A DNA stretch of 48,797 bases from the NCBI GenBank assembly GCA_016782225.1, contig JADDOW010000092.1, forward strand, positions 1 to 48,797, written 5' to 3'. Shown here in pieces: positions 1 to 7,364 of the stretch (the first letter of the stretch is position 1; each line of letters opens with the position of its first letter). The notes under the pieces were generated by a model, which saw only the letters and a list, made by a program, of their open reading frames with translations, did not search any database and had not been told where the DNA came from. A program made the translations under genes and the position numbers. This stretch comes from Nitrososphaeraceae archaeon. Its GTDB lineage: Archaea > Thermoproteota > Nitrososphaeria > Nitrososphaerales > Nitrososphaeraceae.

Positions 1-363
1 CTGAACCCTTAAATGAACAGAGCCGATATTAATGTATTATAAATATATATGTGATGTTAGTATGAAAAAAATGGTACTTGTATTTATATTAATATAGGTA
101 TATATTATTGGTTTTACAATGAGTTGTGTACAAATCCTAAATTGGACAATCGATTCAGTAGAACTTGCAGCGTTAATTTTTGATAATAAAAACAATCTAT
201 TGAATGTTGACAGATTACCTTTGTTGCTTAAACCCGTTTATTCGGTATTCTCTTGGATGTAGTGAAGGAAAGTGAAAATTTATATGAATGTTTTACTTAA
301 TAACTCAACAATAAATGTACTTACTTCTTATGCTGTTTTGAATTTAGGATCCGAGCAATACAA
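1..363. other. Intergenic, one possible 47-codon ORF
   Basis: No gene of normal length is visible in this AT-rich stretch. One short open frame on the + strand (119 to 262, ATG to TAG, 47 residues) has a protein-like composition and contains the segment NVDRLPLLLKPVYSVFSW. It could be a small protein or the remnant of a larger gene. I do not recognise it and see no clear promoter for it. No open frame runs in from the left edge of the window on either strand. Confidence 0.3.
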
Positions 364-720
364 ATGGAAAAAAAATTTATAAATTTATACAAAGAAGACA
401 GACCCTGGGGAAAGTTTGAACGGTTCATTGAAAATGAAAAATGCACTGTCAAAATCCTTTATGTAAACCCATACTCAAAAACAAGCCTGCAGGTGCACAA
501 AAAAAGGGATGAATTTTGGAAGGTCTTGGAAGGGTTTGCGCAGGTTGAGTTGGAGGATCGGGTATTCTCCGCATCCAAAGGCGACACAATTCAAGTTCCA
601 AAAAACCTAAAGCACAGAGTTACCACAGAAGATAAATCATGCGTTATCATGGAAATCTCATTAGGGGAATTTAATGAAAATGATATAGTAAGGATAGAAG
701 ACGATTATGATAGGTTATAG
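364..720 (+). CDS. Cupin protein, type II mannose-6-phosphate isomerase-like
   Basis: A single-domain cupin of 118 residues resembling the C-terminal isomerase domain of ManC/type II phosphomannose isomerases. The family opening RPWG is at residues 13-16. Cupin motif 1 is represented by SLQVHKKRDEFWKVLEG, which carries the metal-binding His and Glu, and motif 2 by PKNLKHRV with a second His. The C-terminal GEFNENDIVRIEDDYDR tail is typical of the family. The nucleotidyltransferase half is absent, so this is a stand-alone isomerase or sugar-binding cupin. Mannose-6-phosphate/fructose-6-phosphate interconversion is the family activity; the substrate here is inferred. The ATG gives the expected N-terminus. 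It is transcribed alone. Confidence 0.85.
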   Translation: MEKKFINLYKEDRPWGKFERFIENEKCTVKILYVNPYSKTSLQVHKKRDEFWKVLEGFAQVELEDRVFSASKGDTIQVPKNLKHRVTTEDKSCVIMEISLGEFNENDIVRIEDDYDRL

Positions 721-1055
721 TTTTGCATTTAAAATTACTTGCATACGGCAATAACAACAAAATTATTTACATATAATCGTTAATTTTTCAAAGAAGAATG
801 ATAGTAGCACAAATATCTTTAAAATAAGATTTATCCATACAGGGATATAATTTTCTAATATGTTTCACAAATAAAGACGACAATGGATGTTGCTTTTGCA
901 TCTAATCGATAAGAAATAGGATGTCTTTGTTGCACTTGGATTTATTCAATTCATTCAGTTATGCCAATCACATTCAATATTCTGTAAAAAGAAGTTACAA
1001 TATAATACAATCAACACTAATTTTAAATATGTTCAATTAGTTTAACTTCATAGAC
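721..1055. other. Intergenic, nothing recognised
   Basis: About 335 bases of AT-rich sequence between the cupin gene and the small zinc-ribbon gene. I see no open frame of useful length, no tRNA-like cloverleaf and no notable repeat. Confidence 0.5.
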
Positions 1056-1202
1056 ATGGCAAAATGTCCTTACTGCAGTGAAGTTATTGATTTAGGTCAA
1101 TTAAAAACAGAGGAATTTGAAGATGGTGATTTGTTGTTTAAATTTATAGGCCTAAGCTGCCCTAAATGCGAAAAGATTCTGAAAATCCAAAAAATTGATT
1201 AA
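1056..1202 (+). CDS. Small zinc-ribbon protein, 48 residues
   Basis: A short open frame from ATG to TAA encoding 48 residues. It has two CxxC knuckles, CPYC at residues 4-7 and CPKC at 35-38, separated by an acidic linker, which is the layout of a treble-clef or zinc-ribbon domain. The protein is essentially only the metal-binding module, so a role in nucleic-acid or protein binding is likely, but no specific function can be assigned. The regular Cys spacing and the stop soon after the second knuckle support a real gene despite the length. Upstream is AT-rich; no operon partner is apparent. Confidence 0.65.
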   Translation: MAKCPYCSEVIDLGQLKTEEFEDGDLLFKFIGLSCPKCEKILKIQKID

Positions 1203-1474
1203 AACAAACTGTCAAAATTTTATAATTGGATATCTTTTGCCATGTATATACAACTATATTAAAGGAAACTAAAAGAAAATGACAATTACATCCTTCATGC
1301 TAAAGTCATGTGGTTTAGGAAGCCCTGTACATTGCATTGATTTGAAGGCTAACATAGTTACGGTTTTATTTATTCACTAGATCTGTACATTAAAAATGGA
1401 ATAAAAATAATCAAGTTTCTATTTGACTATTGATGGTGCCTCTATAAGCACATAATGGCCTTAAAATTTATTTT

Positions 1475-1539
1475 TGACCAATTTTTTGACCAGAATGACG
1501 GGAAAATGACCAGAATGACCAAATTATTTTCTTTATAAG
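1475..1539 (+). promoter_or_regulatory. TGACC half-site array and TATA-like box
   Basis: Five TGACC/TGACG half-sites lie on the + strand at 1475, 1487, 1496, 1507 and 1516. The 13-mer TGACCAGAATGAC occurs twice with starts 20 bp apart (1487 and 1507), about two helical turns. A TATA-like TTTATAAG follows at 1532-1539, about 30 bp before the TTG start of the helix-turn-helix gene. The position directly upstream of the core promoter suggests an operator or activator site, perhaps for the encoded protein itself. Repeats and spacing are seen; regulation is inferred. Confidence 0.5.
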
Positions 1540-1569
1540 GGTGTTTGTACAACCATACTTTTTGTAAAT

Positions 1570-2448
1570 TTGAAAATAATTAAAACTACAATTGATCAAG
1601 TGATTCAAGGATGGTTAAATGGAAATACAAGAAACCAATTAGCAGAAGAACTCGGCATATCTTCAGGCTCTGTATCAAAAATATTAAAAGAGTGGGATCA
1701 GAATATAGGTCACCCTGAAGCTAAAGAATTAAGAGAATTTTCGGTTTGGGTCAAAAAATCAGGGATGACTGTTCCCCAGTTTGTTAAGGCATTTAGGATT
1801 CATCAGCTACTAAAAAATCTCATGGTTGAAGATGGGACTAACTGCAATGTTGAGGAGGATCTGGATAACTTTCATTCATTTGTCGTAGAGACCTTTAGGG
1901 GATGCAAGGATCTGGGAATTTCACCAAAACACCTTATTGAATGCATAGGTGATTTGATTGAATTCTCAAATTCAAACCCATCTTTAACTTCTTCTGCTAA
2001 TGATATAGATATGATTAACAATCAGGGTTCTGAAATGACCTCCAATTCCCATATAACAGATAAAAAACCTGCCTATATCTCCAAAATCTCAGAATACATA
2101 AATCAAAAAAGGCAACATAATGAGCAAATCGATCAACAAACATTGGTTTGTCAGGACGCAATAATCCATTATAGATGTGAGGCAATAATAGCTAAAAATA
2201 GACTTGATGGGATTTTAGAGGACAGCAATATCACAATAACCCATGTGCGCTGGCTGGATTCACTAAGAAAAGAGTTATCGCTAAAACGTGGAATCGATGT
2301 CATAGAAAAAGTAAAAGAGTTTGCAAAAGTAAAAAATGATTTAGAGTCTTTTGGGTATGATCCTAACCTATTGTTAAATCAGCTATCAAATAAAAACTCG
2401 CTTGAAGACGAACAAAAAGCCTACTTGATGATATCAACCATTATCTGA
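1570..2448 (+). CDS. Helix-turn-helix protein, N-terminal part of a split coiled-coil gene
   Basis: The N-terminus is a helix-turn-helix (NTRNQLAEELGISSGSVSKI, about residues 19-38), followed by a conserved helical region and coiled-coil-prone segments. From memory, such proteins form a multi-copy family in Nitrososphaerales and normally run to 500-600 residues as one chain. Here the frame stops at 292 residues, and the expected continuation (SLLDDINHYLIRRDTLRDEN) is in the -1 frame from base 2418, right after an A5 tract at 2414-2418. The gene is therefore probably the front part of a protein of about 534 residues, split by a one-base deletion, a sequencing error or programmed slippage. A DNA-binding regulatory role is inferred from the HTH. 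The start is TTG. Confidence 0.7.
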   Translation: MKIIKTTIDQVIQGWLNGNTRNQLAEELGISSGSVSKILKEWDQNIGHPEAKELREFSVWVKKSGMTVPQFVKAFRIHQLLKNLMVEDGTNCNVEEDLDNFHSFVVETFRGCKDLGISPKHLIECIGDLIEFSNSNPSLTSSANDIDMINNQGSEMTSNSHITDKKPAYISKISEYINQKRQHNEQIDQQTLVCQDAIIHYRCEAIIAKNRLDGILEDSNITITHVRWLDSLRKELSLKRGIDVIEKVKEFAKVKNDLESFGYDPNLLLNQLSNKNSLEDEQKAYLMISTII

Positions 2449-2462
2449 TAAGGCGGGACACC

Positions 2463-3173
2463 TTGAGAGATGAAAATTTTGATCTTGGGACTCAAAACAG
2501 CAAGAATAGGCAAATTCTGGCTGTTGTCAGTGAATTAAAACTTATGGGATTTGGGTTACATGAGCTAAAGCAACTAAAGTTTACTGTTGTTGAAATTGCG
2601 GAGGCAAACAACATTCCAGGTGACCTTGCTGTATCCCACTTTCTTAAGGAGGTAGAGAAGCACTATGACGATAAATTGGGTCTAGAAAACAAAGTTAATG
2701 AATGCAAAACCAAAATTTATAATTTAGATGATGAGATTGCCAATAAGCAATTTATTTTGCAGTTACATCCACTCATAGGACCAGCATTATCAAGGCTCCT
2801 TCAGAACGGAATGGGTGTGGAGGACATTATAGGCATTCACAATCTAGTCCAAAGCTGCAAAGAAAATACCTTTAATTTTGGTATGGACCGGGAAACAGAT
2901 AGAGAAAGCATCAAAGATACAGACAACAACAACAACAACAACAACAAAACCAATAGGCCATACTGCATGACACCACTAACAGATGAACTAAAAAAATATG
3001 GCGGTATCAAGTTGGCCATTAAAGCAAAATCAGAAAAATTAGACAAACTGAGCAAAGAAATCGATGTGTTAGAGAGACAAAAACAGGATCTCCTTGCCTA
3101 TTTCAAAGGTGCAAGAAATGCTATCAATACTGCAAATAGTATGTTTTTTTTACTCCAAAAAAATCTTGGATAA
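2463..3173 (+). CDS. Coiled-coil protein, C-terminal part of the split HTH gene
   Basis: The first usable start is TTG at 2463, but coding-like sequence extends back in this frame to about 2418, where it would join the preceding gene. Residues 10-60 contain QILAVVSELKLMGFGLHELK and VVEIAEANNIPGDLAV, then a long coiled coil, the segment LHPLIGPALSRLLQNGM, an asparagine run from an AAC microsatellite, and a second coiled coil to the end. This order matches the C-terminal half of the long thaumarchaeal HTH/coiled-coil family as I remember it. It lacks a DNA-binding domain of its own. If the frameshift is real, this half is either a separately started fragment or dead; if it is programmed, it is the tail of one protein. 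Confidence 0.6.
   Translation: MRDENFDLGTQNSKNRQILAVVSELKLMGFGLHELKQLKFTVVEIAEANNIPGDLAVSHFLKEVEKHYDDKLGLENKVNECKTKIYNLDDEIANKQFILQLHPLIGPALSRLLQNGMGVEDIIGIHNLVQSCKENTFNFGMDRETDRESIKDTDNNNNNNNKTNRPYCMTPLTDELKKYGGIKLAIKAKSEKLDKLSKEIDVLERQKQDLLAYFKGARNAINTANSMFFLLQKNLG
2923..2947 (+). repeat. (AAC)n microsatellite encoding Asn run
   Basis: A perfect trinucleotide tract of AAC units inside the coiled-coil gene, encoding a run of asparagines between two helical regions. It behaves as a flexible linker and is a likely site of length variation between strains. Confidence 0.8.
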
Positions 3174-3492
3174 TTTTGCCGGATGTGTAAAAGGCAAAAT
3201 CAATGTTACTTATTTTCTGTATTTGCCTTTACATGTTCATTTGATACGCCCTTCTCCTGTTTTCAAACGAAAGGATAAAAAAGAAAAAAAACACAAAAAG
3301 AAAGGAAAAGTGCGATTAAAGGATTAAGAAATAACATTATAACCTTTATGGTATTGTGTAACCATCCATCAAACAGCATTCTGGATTTTGCAAATTGCAA
3401 TAATGTATTTCTAGGATTCTTTAAATGAGTAGTCCAAAAGATTCTATGATAACCTATTAGTTAATAAGCAGTAAAAATACAAAATTGAATGT
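3174..3492. other. Intergenic, purine-rich tract
   Basis: This stretch between the coiled-coil gene and the phosphatase-superfamily gene holds a purine-rich run at about 3268-3315 and otherwise AT-rich sequence. An open frame of 77 codons across it (3094-3327) overlaps the upstream gene, has no family features and ends in a low-complexity lysine-rich tail, so I do not accept it. Confidence 0.5.
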
Positions 3493-4878
3493 TTGAATAA
3501 CAAAACCAATGGTTATAACAGGTCAAAATATGTTATTGTTTTGGATATTGTCGGACTAGAGGTTTCCCATATCACCTCAGGATTAATCCCATCGATTGCA
3601 AATATTGCAAACAATAACGGTGGTGAATACGGATACCTAAAGCCTGTTTTTCCTTCTGTCACATCCACTGTTCAAGCAAGCGTGTTATCAGGAAAACACC
3701 CAAATGAGCATGGCATAATATCAAACGGACTGTATGATAGATATAACTATCAGGTTATGTTTTGGGAGCAATCAAGCAAGTTGGTCCAAACTGATAGAAT
3801 ATGGGATTTATTAAAGAAAAAGAACCTAAATATAAAAACTGCGGTATTGTTTTGGCAAAACACAATGTTTGCAAATTCTGATTATGTAATTACACCAAGG
3901 CCCATACACCTAGAGAATGGGGGCATGGATATGTGGTGTTATTCCAGGCCACCTAACTACTATGAGGAGGTGGCATCGAAAATTGGTGAATTTGACCTAA
4001 AAAGTTACTGGGGTCCGTTTGCATCATTCAAATCAACTGAGTGGATATCAAAATCGGTTGAGTTTACCATTGAAAAAAACACGCCTAACCTATTATTCGC
4101 CTATTTTCCCCAGCTTGACTATTCTTCTCAAAAATTCGGCAAGAATAGCCCCAAAGTAAAGGATGACCTAAAGAAAATAGACGGGATTGTTGATTCCATT
4201 GTTAAAAAAACTGAGCAAATTGGGATAATTGATGATACCCAGTTTATCATTTTTTCTGAGTATGGGTTCAATGACGTAAATGACGGAATATCCATTAACA
4301 GGATACTAAGGGATAATGGGCTGCTTGCAACAAGAACAATCAACAACAAAGAGTACATTGACTTTGAATACAGTCAAGCATTTGCAATGGCTGACCACCA
4401 GGTAGCAAACATATATTTGAATAAGCCAGAGAATAAGAATTATGTAAAGAAAATACTGGAAGATGCACAGGGTATAGAGCGAGTTTGCGATGATAAGGAA
4501 AAGCAGGACCTAAAGATAGATAGTTACAGAAGTGGGGATCTCATCGCAATATCAAACAGGGACAAATGGTTTAGCTATTATTGGTGGAACGATGATGATA
4601 AAGCCCCAACCTTTACAAAAACTGTTGACATCCACAGAAAGCCTGGATATGATCCTTTGGAGCTGTTTATCGACATGCAGAAAAAAAGCATATCTTTTGA
4701 TACTCGGTTGGTTAAGGGCTCCCACGGCAGACCTTTCGATTTAATAACTGGTGAGGGCTTGTCAGCATATGTTTCAAATAAGAAAATTGAGAAGGATAAT
4801 CAAGACAACATATTCCAAAATAACAATATATTAAGCTGTATGGATTTGTTTGAAATCATAAATAAAAACTTCTCTTAA
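3493..4878 (+). CDS. Alkaline-phosphatase-superfamily hydrolase (nucleotide pyrophosphatase/phosphodiesterase type)
   Basis: A 461-residue, apparently cytosolic enzyme of the AP superfamily, without signal peptide or membrane segments. Asp18 in VIVLDIVG is the first metal ligand. FPSVTSTVQASVLSGKHP, with Thr57/Thr59, carries the nucleophile region, followed by the usual NEHGI. Later metal-site segments are FPQLDYSSQKFG, FSEYGF, MADHQVANIY and GSHGRP near residue 411, and VDIHRKPGYDP is a family block. The substrate is unknown; relatives cleave phosphodiester or phosphate monoester bonds. The gene begins with TTG and stands alone, with a Trm112-like gene and a TIM-barrel sugar isomerase downstream. 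AP and sugar-isomerase genes also sit together in bacterial ebo clusters, but shared function here is speculation. Confidence 0.85.
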   Translation: MNNKTNGYNRSKYVIVLDIVGLEVSHITSGLIPSIANIANNNGGEYGYLKPVFPSVTSTVQASVLSGKHPNEHGIISNGLYDRYNYQVMFWEQSSKLVQTDRIWDLLKKKNLNIKTAVLFWQNTMFANSDYVITPRPIHLENGGMDMWCYSRPPNYYEEVASKIGEFDLKSYWGPFASFKSTEWISKSVEFTIEKNTPNLLFAYFPQLDYSSQKFGKNSPKVKDDLKKIDGIVDSIVKKTEQIGIIDDTQFIIFSEYGFNDVNDGISINRILRDNGLLATRTINNKEYIDFEYSQAFAMADHQVANIYLNKPENKNYVKKILEDAQGIERVCDDKEKQDLKIDSYRSGDLIAISNRDKWFSYYWWNDDDKAPTFTKTVDIHRKPGYDPLELFIDMQKKSISFDTRLVKGSHGRPFDLITGEGLSAYVSNKKIEKDNQDNIFQNNNILSCMDLFEIINKNFS

Positions 4879-5445
4879 ATTTTATCAATTTGTTGTAGTT
4901 GGGCTCATTGTCTTAACATTAGTTGGATATAATGCATTTAAATTTTTAGTTGTTGTGTATACATTACATTATGAATATTGTTGCTCTGTCACTTTGTTAA
5001 ACCTGTTGTTATCAAATATTTGCATTACTAAAGAAAAGATTATTGTTTGATTTTGGATTTAATAGGAAATTTTGAAATGATCCCTAATAAATAACCATTA
5101 TTCTTTGACAATGCTTTATCTAGTTGGATATTGTTGTTGTGGTTGTGGTTGTGGTTGTTTGCTTAACTATGCTGTTCATGTTATTGTAAACAAAATATTT
5201 TAAATTACGAACAAACAAATATCATTTTGATTTCTTTATGGTATTGATAGAAATGCTTTAGTTACAGAAATAGTGCGCATTGTTGAACTTATAATTCTCA
5301 TTTATTATATTATTATTGTTGATGTTGTTTTGGTTGTTGCTTGCATATATGATTTCTCACTGAAAGTCTCAATACCATAAACTTATTTTTTACTATTATA
5401 GTGTAAGATAAGTATTAGTCTATAATACATTATAATTGAAACTAT
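4879..5445. other. Long AT-rich intergenic region
   Basis: About 570 bases without a convincing open frame or RNA gene. The sequence is AT-rich with a TTG/TGG simple repeat at 5131-5160 and a weaker GTT-rich patch near 5317-5342. I see no transposon ends. Confidence 0.5.
5131..5160. repeat. TTG/TGG simple repeat
   Basis: A degenerate microsatellite of TTG units turning into three GTGGTT-like hexamers. The opposite strand reads as CAACCA repeats. It is non-coding in all frames that I can support. A repeat-expansion origin is likely; no function is evident. Confidence 0.7.
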
Positions 5446-5838
5446 ATGATTCGACGCATGCTGGATGTTCTTGTCTGTCCATTTGATAAAGAGTCCGAAC
5501 TGGAGCTATTTGAGTTTAAAACAAGGCCTATGGGGAATATTGCTCAAAGTGAAGAAAAAAAAAGAAGATCCGAATCTGGTTTAAAATCAAATAACAACAG
5601 AGCACAAGGCTCTACCGTTAAACCCTGTAATACTGTTGATATGGATAACGATGTCGTAATCGAAGATGGTATGTTATTTTGTAACAGTTGCCTTCGGTTT
5701 TATCCAATAGTTGAGGAGATTCCAATAATTTTACCTGATGAACTTCGAGAGAAAAACAATGACCTTGATATTTTAAGGAAATGGAGTAATTTACTGCCAG
5801 AGAAAGTTGTAAAAAGGTCTTTACCATGGCATCTATGA
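5446..5838 (+). CDS. Trm112-like zinc-binding protein
   Basis: Matches the Trm112/UPF0434 fold: N-terminal MLDVLVCPFDK, then LFCNSCLRFYPIVEEIPIIL near the C-terminus. Trm112 proteins are small partners that stabilise and activate methyltransferases acting on tRNA, rRNA and release factor; that is family knowledge. Two features are odd. The first metal knuckle is CPFD instead of CPxC, so one usual zinc ligand is missing. About 50 residues of polar, low-complexity sequence (residues 28-70) are inserted between the two halves, giving 130 residues instead of about 60-100. Start could be residue 1 or the second Met at residue 5. A candidate client is not adjacent; a methyltransferase at 42.2 kb carries its own similar domain. 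Confidence 0.75.
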   Translation: MIRRMLDVLVCPFDKESELELFEFKTRPMGNIAQSEEKKRRSESGLKSNNNRAQGSTVKPCNTVDMDNDVVIEDGMLFCNSCLRFYPIVEEIPIILPDELREKNNDLDILRKWSNLLPEKVVKRSLPWHL

Positions 5839-6136
5839 ATAATTTGTTTTGGCAACTTTTCTCTTGGTTGACAATATGAAGACAAAATCTTTCCGTCAAT
5901 GGTTTTACTAAATTAAACAGTGATTAACTTTTAATATTGATGGGGTGTGATACTCTGAATTGTTTATGGTTTCCCTTTAATTTTTCTGATGCCATTAAAA
6001 TTTTAGTACTGTTTGTTTGCTTTGCACTTTATTGTTAACTACTTCAGTTAATAGGTCTTTAATCGTAAAAAATAATTTGAGATTTATTGTTATTTTATTC
6101 ACTATTTATATCGATTATATTTACTATACGCATTAG

Positions 6137-6973
6137 ATGGCTTTTTCATATTCTATCACTCTATCTTCTTTTTTAAATATTGAAGAAATCTGCAAAACTT
6201 TGGAAAAATTATCCGCAATAGGTTTTAACCAACTTGAAATGTTTGGCGAACCTGATGAAGCAAATTTAAAGCAAATAAGGGATGTTTTACTATCTTTTAA
6301 TTTTAAAGTCATAGGCGTTACCGGAATGTGGGGAAAGATAAGTCCTTTAGGATGGAAACGAAGGTTATTAAGTAATGATGTTTCCTTTAGAAAGTACTCA
6401 GAAGATTATGTGATAAAATGCATTGAGATGTGTAGTTATTTAGATGGGGATAAAATAAACATTTGTTTATTTTCAGATCCTATATATTCTTTTGATGTGA
6501 CTCACAGGCTTATTTCACGGAATGATAAAAGGAAGGTTCTTACAAAAAGTTTTTCTGTTCTGAATAGTTTAGCAAACCGCTCAAAAGAATATAAAATTGA
6601 TTTATTATTGGAGCCCTTAAACCGATACTCTACGCCATATTGCTCAAACCTTGAGGACGCATTATTTGTGGTAACTAACTGTGAAAATCTGGGCATTATG
6701 TTGGATACCTATCATATGAATATAGAAGAAGATTCTTTTGAGGACACTATTTTGAAATCAAAAGATTTCTTGTCCCATCTGCATTTTGCGGATAACAACA
6801 GGAAAATGCCAGGTTTTGGTCATATAGATTTTGAGAGAATCATATCAACTCTAAAGGATATGTCTTATTCTGGAACGATAAGCTTTGAGCCAAATGTTTC
6901 CTGCATTAACTATCAAAAAGATTTATCCTTGGGCATAAAGTTCCTGGAAAGTATTGAATTAAAATATCAATAG
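6137..6973 (+). CDS. Sugar phosphate isomerase/epimerase, TIM barrel
   Basis: A 278-residue protein of the xylose-isomerase-like TIM-barrel family (AP endonuclease 2 superfamily, related to D-tagatose 3-epimerase and IolE). The four expected metal ligands can be seen in order: Glu in LLLEPLNRYSTP, Asp in IMLDTYHMNIEED, His in LHFADNNRKMPGFGHIDF and Glu in ISFEPN. This arrangement normally binds Mn2+ or Mg2+ and catalyses ketose or inositol-derivative epimerisation/isomerisation. The exact sugar cannot be told from sequence. ATG start, soluble, no signal peptide. It is a monocistron by spacing, downstream of the Trm112-like and phosphatase-superfamily genes. Confidence 0.85.
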   Translation: MAFSYSITLSSFLNIEEICKTLEKLSAIGFNQLEMFGEPDEANLKQIRDVLLSFNFKVIGVTGMWGKISPLGWKRRLLSNDVSFRKYSEDYVIKCIEMCSYLDGDKINICLFSDPIYSFDVTHRLISRNDKRKVLTKSFSVLNSLANRSKEYKIDLLLEPLNRYSTPYCSNLEDALFVVTNCENLGIMLDTYHMNIEEDSFEDTILKSKDFLSHLHFADNNRKMPGFGHIDFERIISTLKDMSYSGTISFEPNVSCINYQKDLSLGIKFLESIELKYQ

Positions 6974-7132
6974 CAGCGGCATTATTAACATACCTATATA
7001 GTTATTTTGTATCCATTGACCAATTATTGTATTTATTATAAGTATTCAACAAACAATATAAATTTTAATTTGTTATTGCATATTATACACATATTTATTA
7101 ATAAAGGATGTTATTATTAGGATTATATTAAA

Positions 7133-7363
7133 TTGAGTGAAGCTTATCTATTGTTGAATGTAAACTATAAGAAACAACCTGATGTAATTGAAAAGGTAAA
7201 CCAGTTGTCTACGGTAAAATCTGTAAAAACCGTTTATGGGATTTACGATGTTTTAGTTGTTTTAGAATCTGAAAATTTACAGGAGGTAAAAAACGATATT
7301 GATAGCAATATATACAATATAGAGGGAATTGAAAATTTAACTACATTAATTTCGGTGTCATAA
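7133..7363 (+). CDS. Stand-alone Lrp/AsnC ligand-binding (RAM) domain protein
   Basis: A 76-residue alpha/beta protein matching the C-terminal RAM domain of Lrp/AsnC regulators: AYLLLNVNYKKQPDVIEKV, then VKSVKTVYGIYDVLVVLES and a final strand. There is no helix-turn-helix, so it cannot bind DNA itself in the usual way. Stand-alone RAM proteins oligomerise and bind amino acids or partner with full-length Lrp proteins (family knowledge). The start is TTG. Its stop lies one base before the GTG of the flavoprotein gene, so the two are almost certainly co-transcribed and could be functionally linked. Confidence 0.85.
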   Translation: MSEAYLLLNVNYKKQPDVIEKVNQLSTVKSVKTVYGIYDVLVVLESENLQEVKNDIDSNIYNIEGIENLTTLISVS

Positions 7364-7364
7364 T

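Noticed and set aside
1279-1380. 33-codon + frame upstream of the TGACC array
   Set aside because: Too short, no motif or ribosome binding site, and no reason to think it is conserved.
3094-3327. 77-codon + frame past the coiled-coil gene
   Set aside because: Overlaps the accepted gene in another frame, ends in a lysine-rich low-complexity tail, and has no family features.
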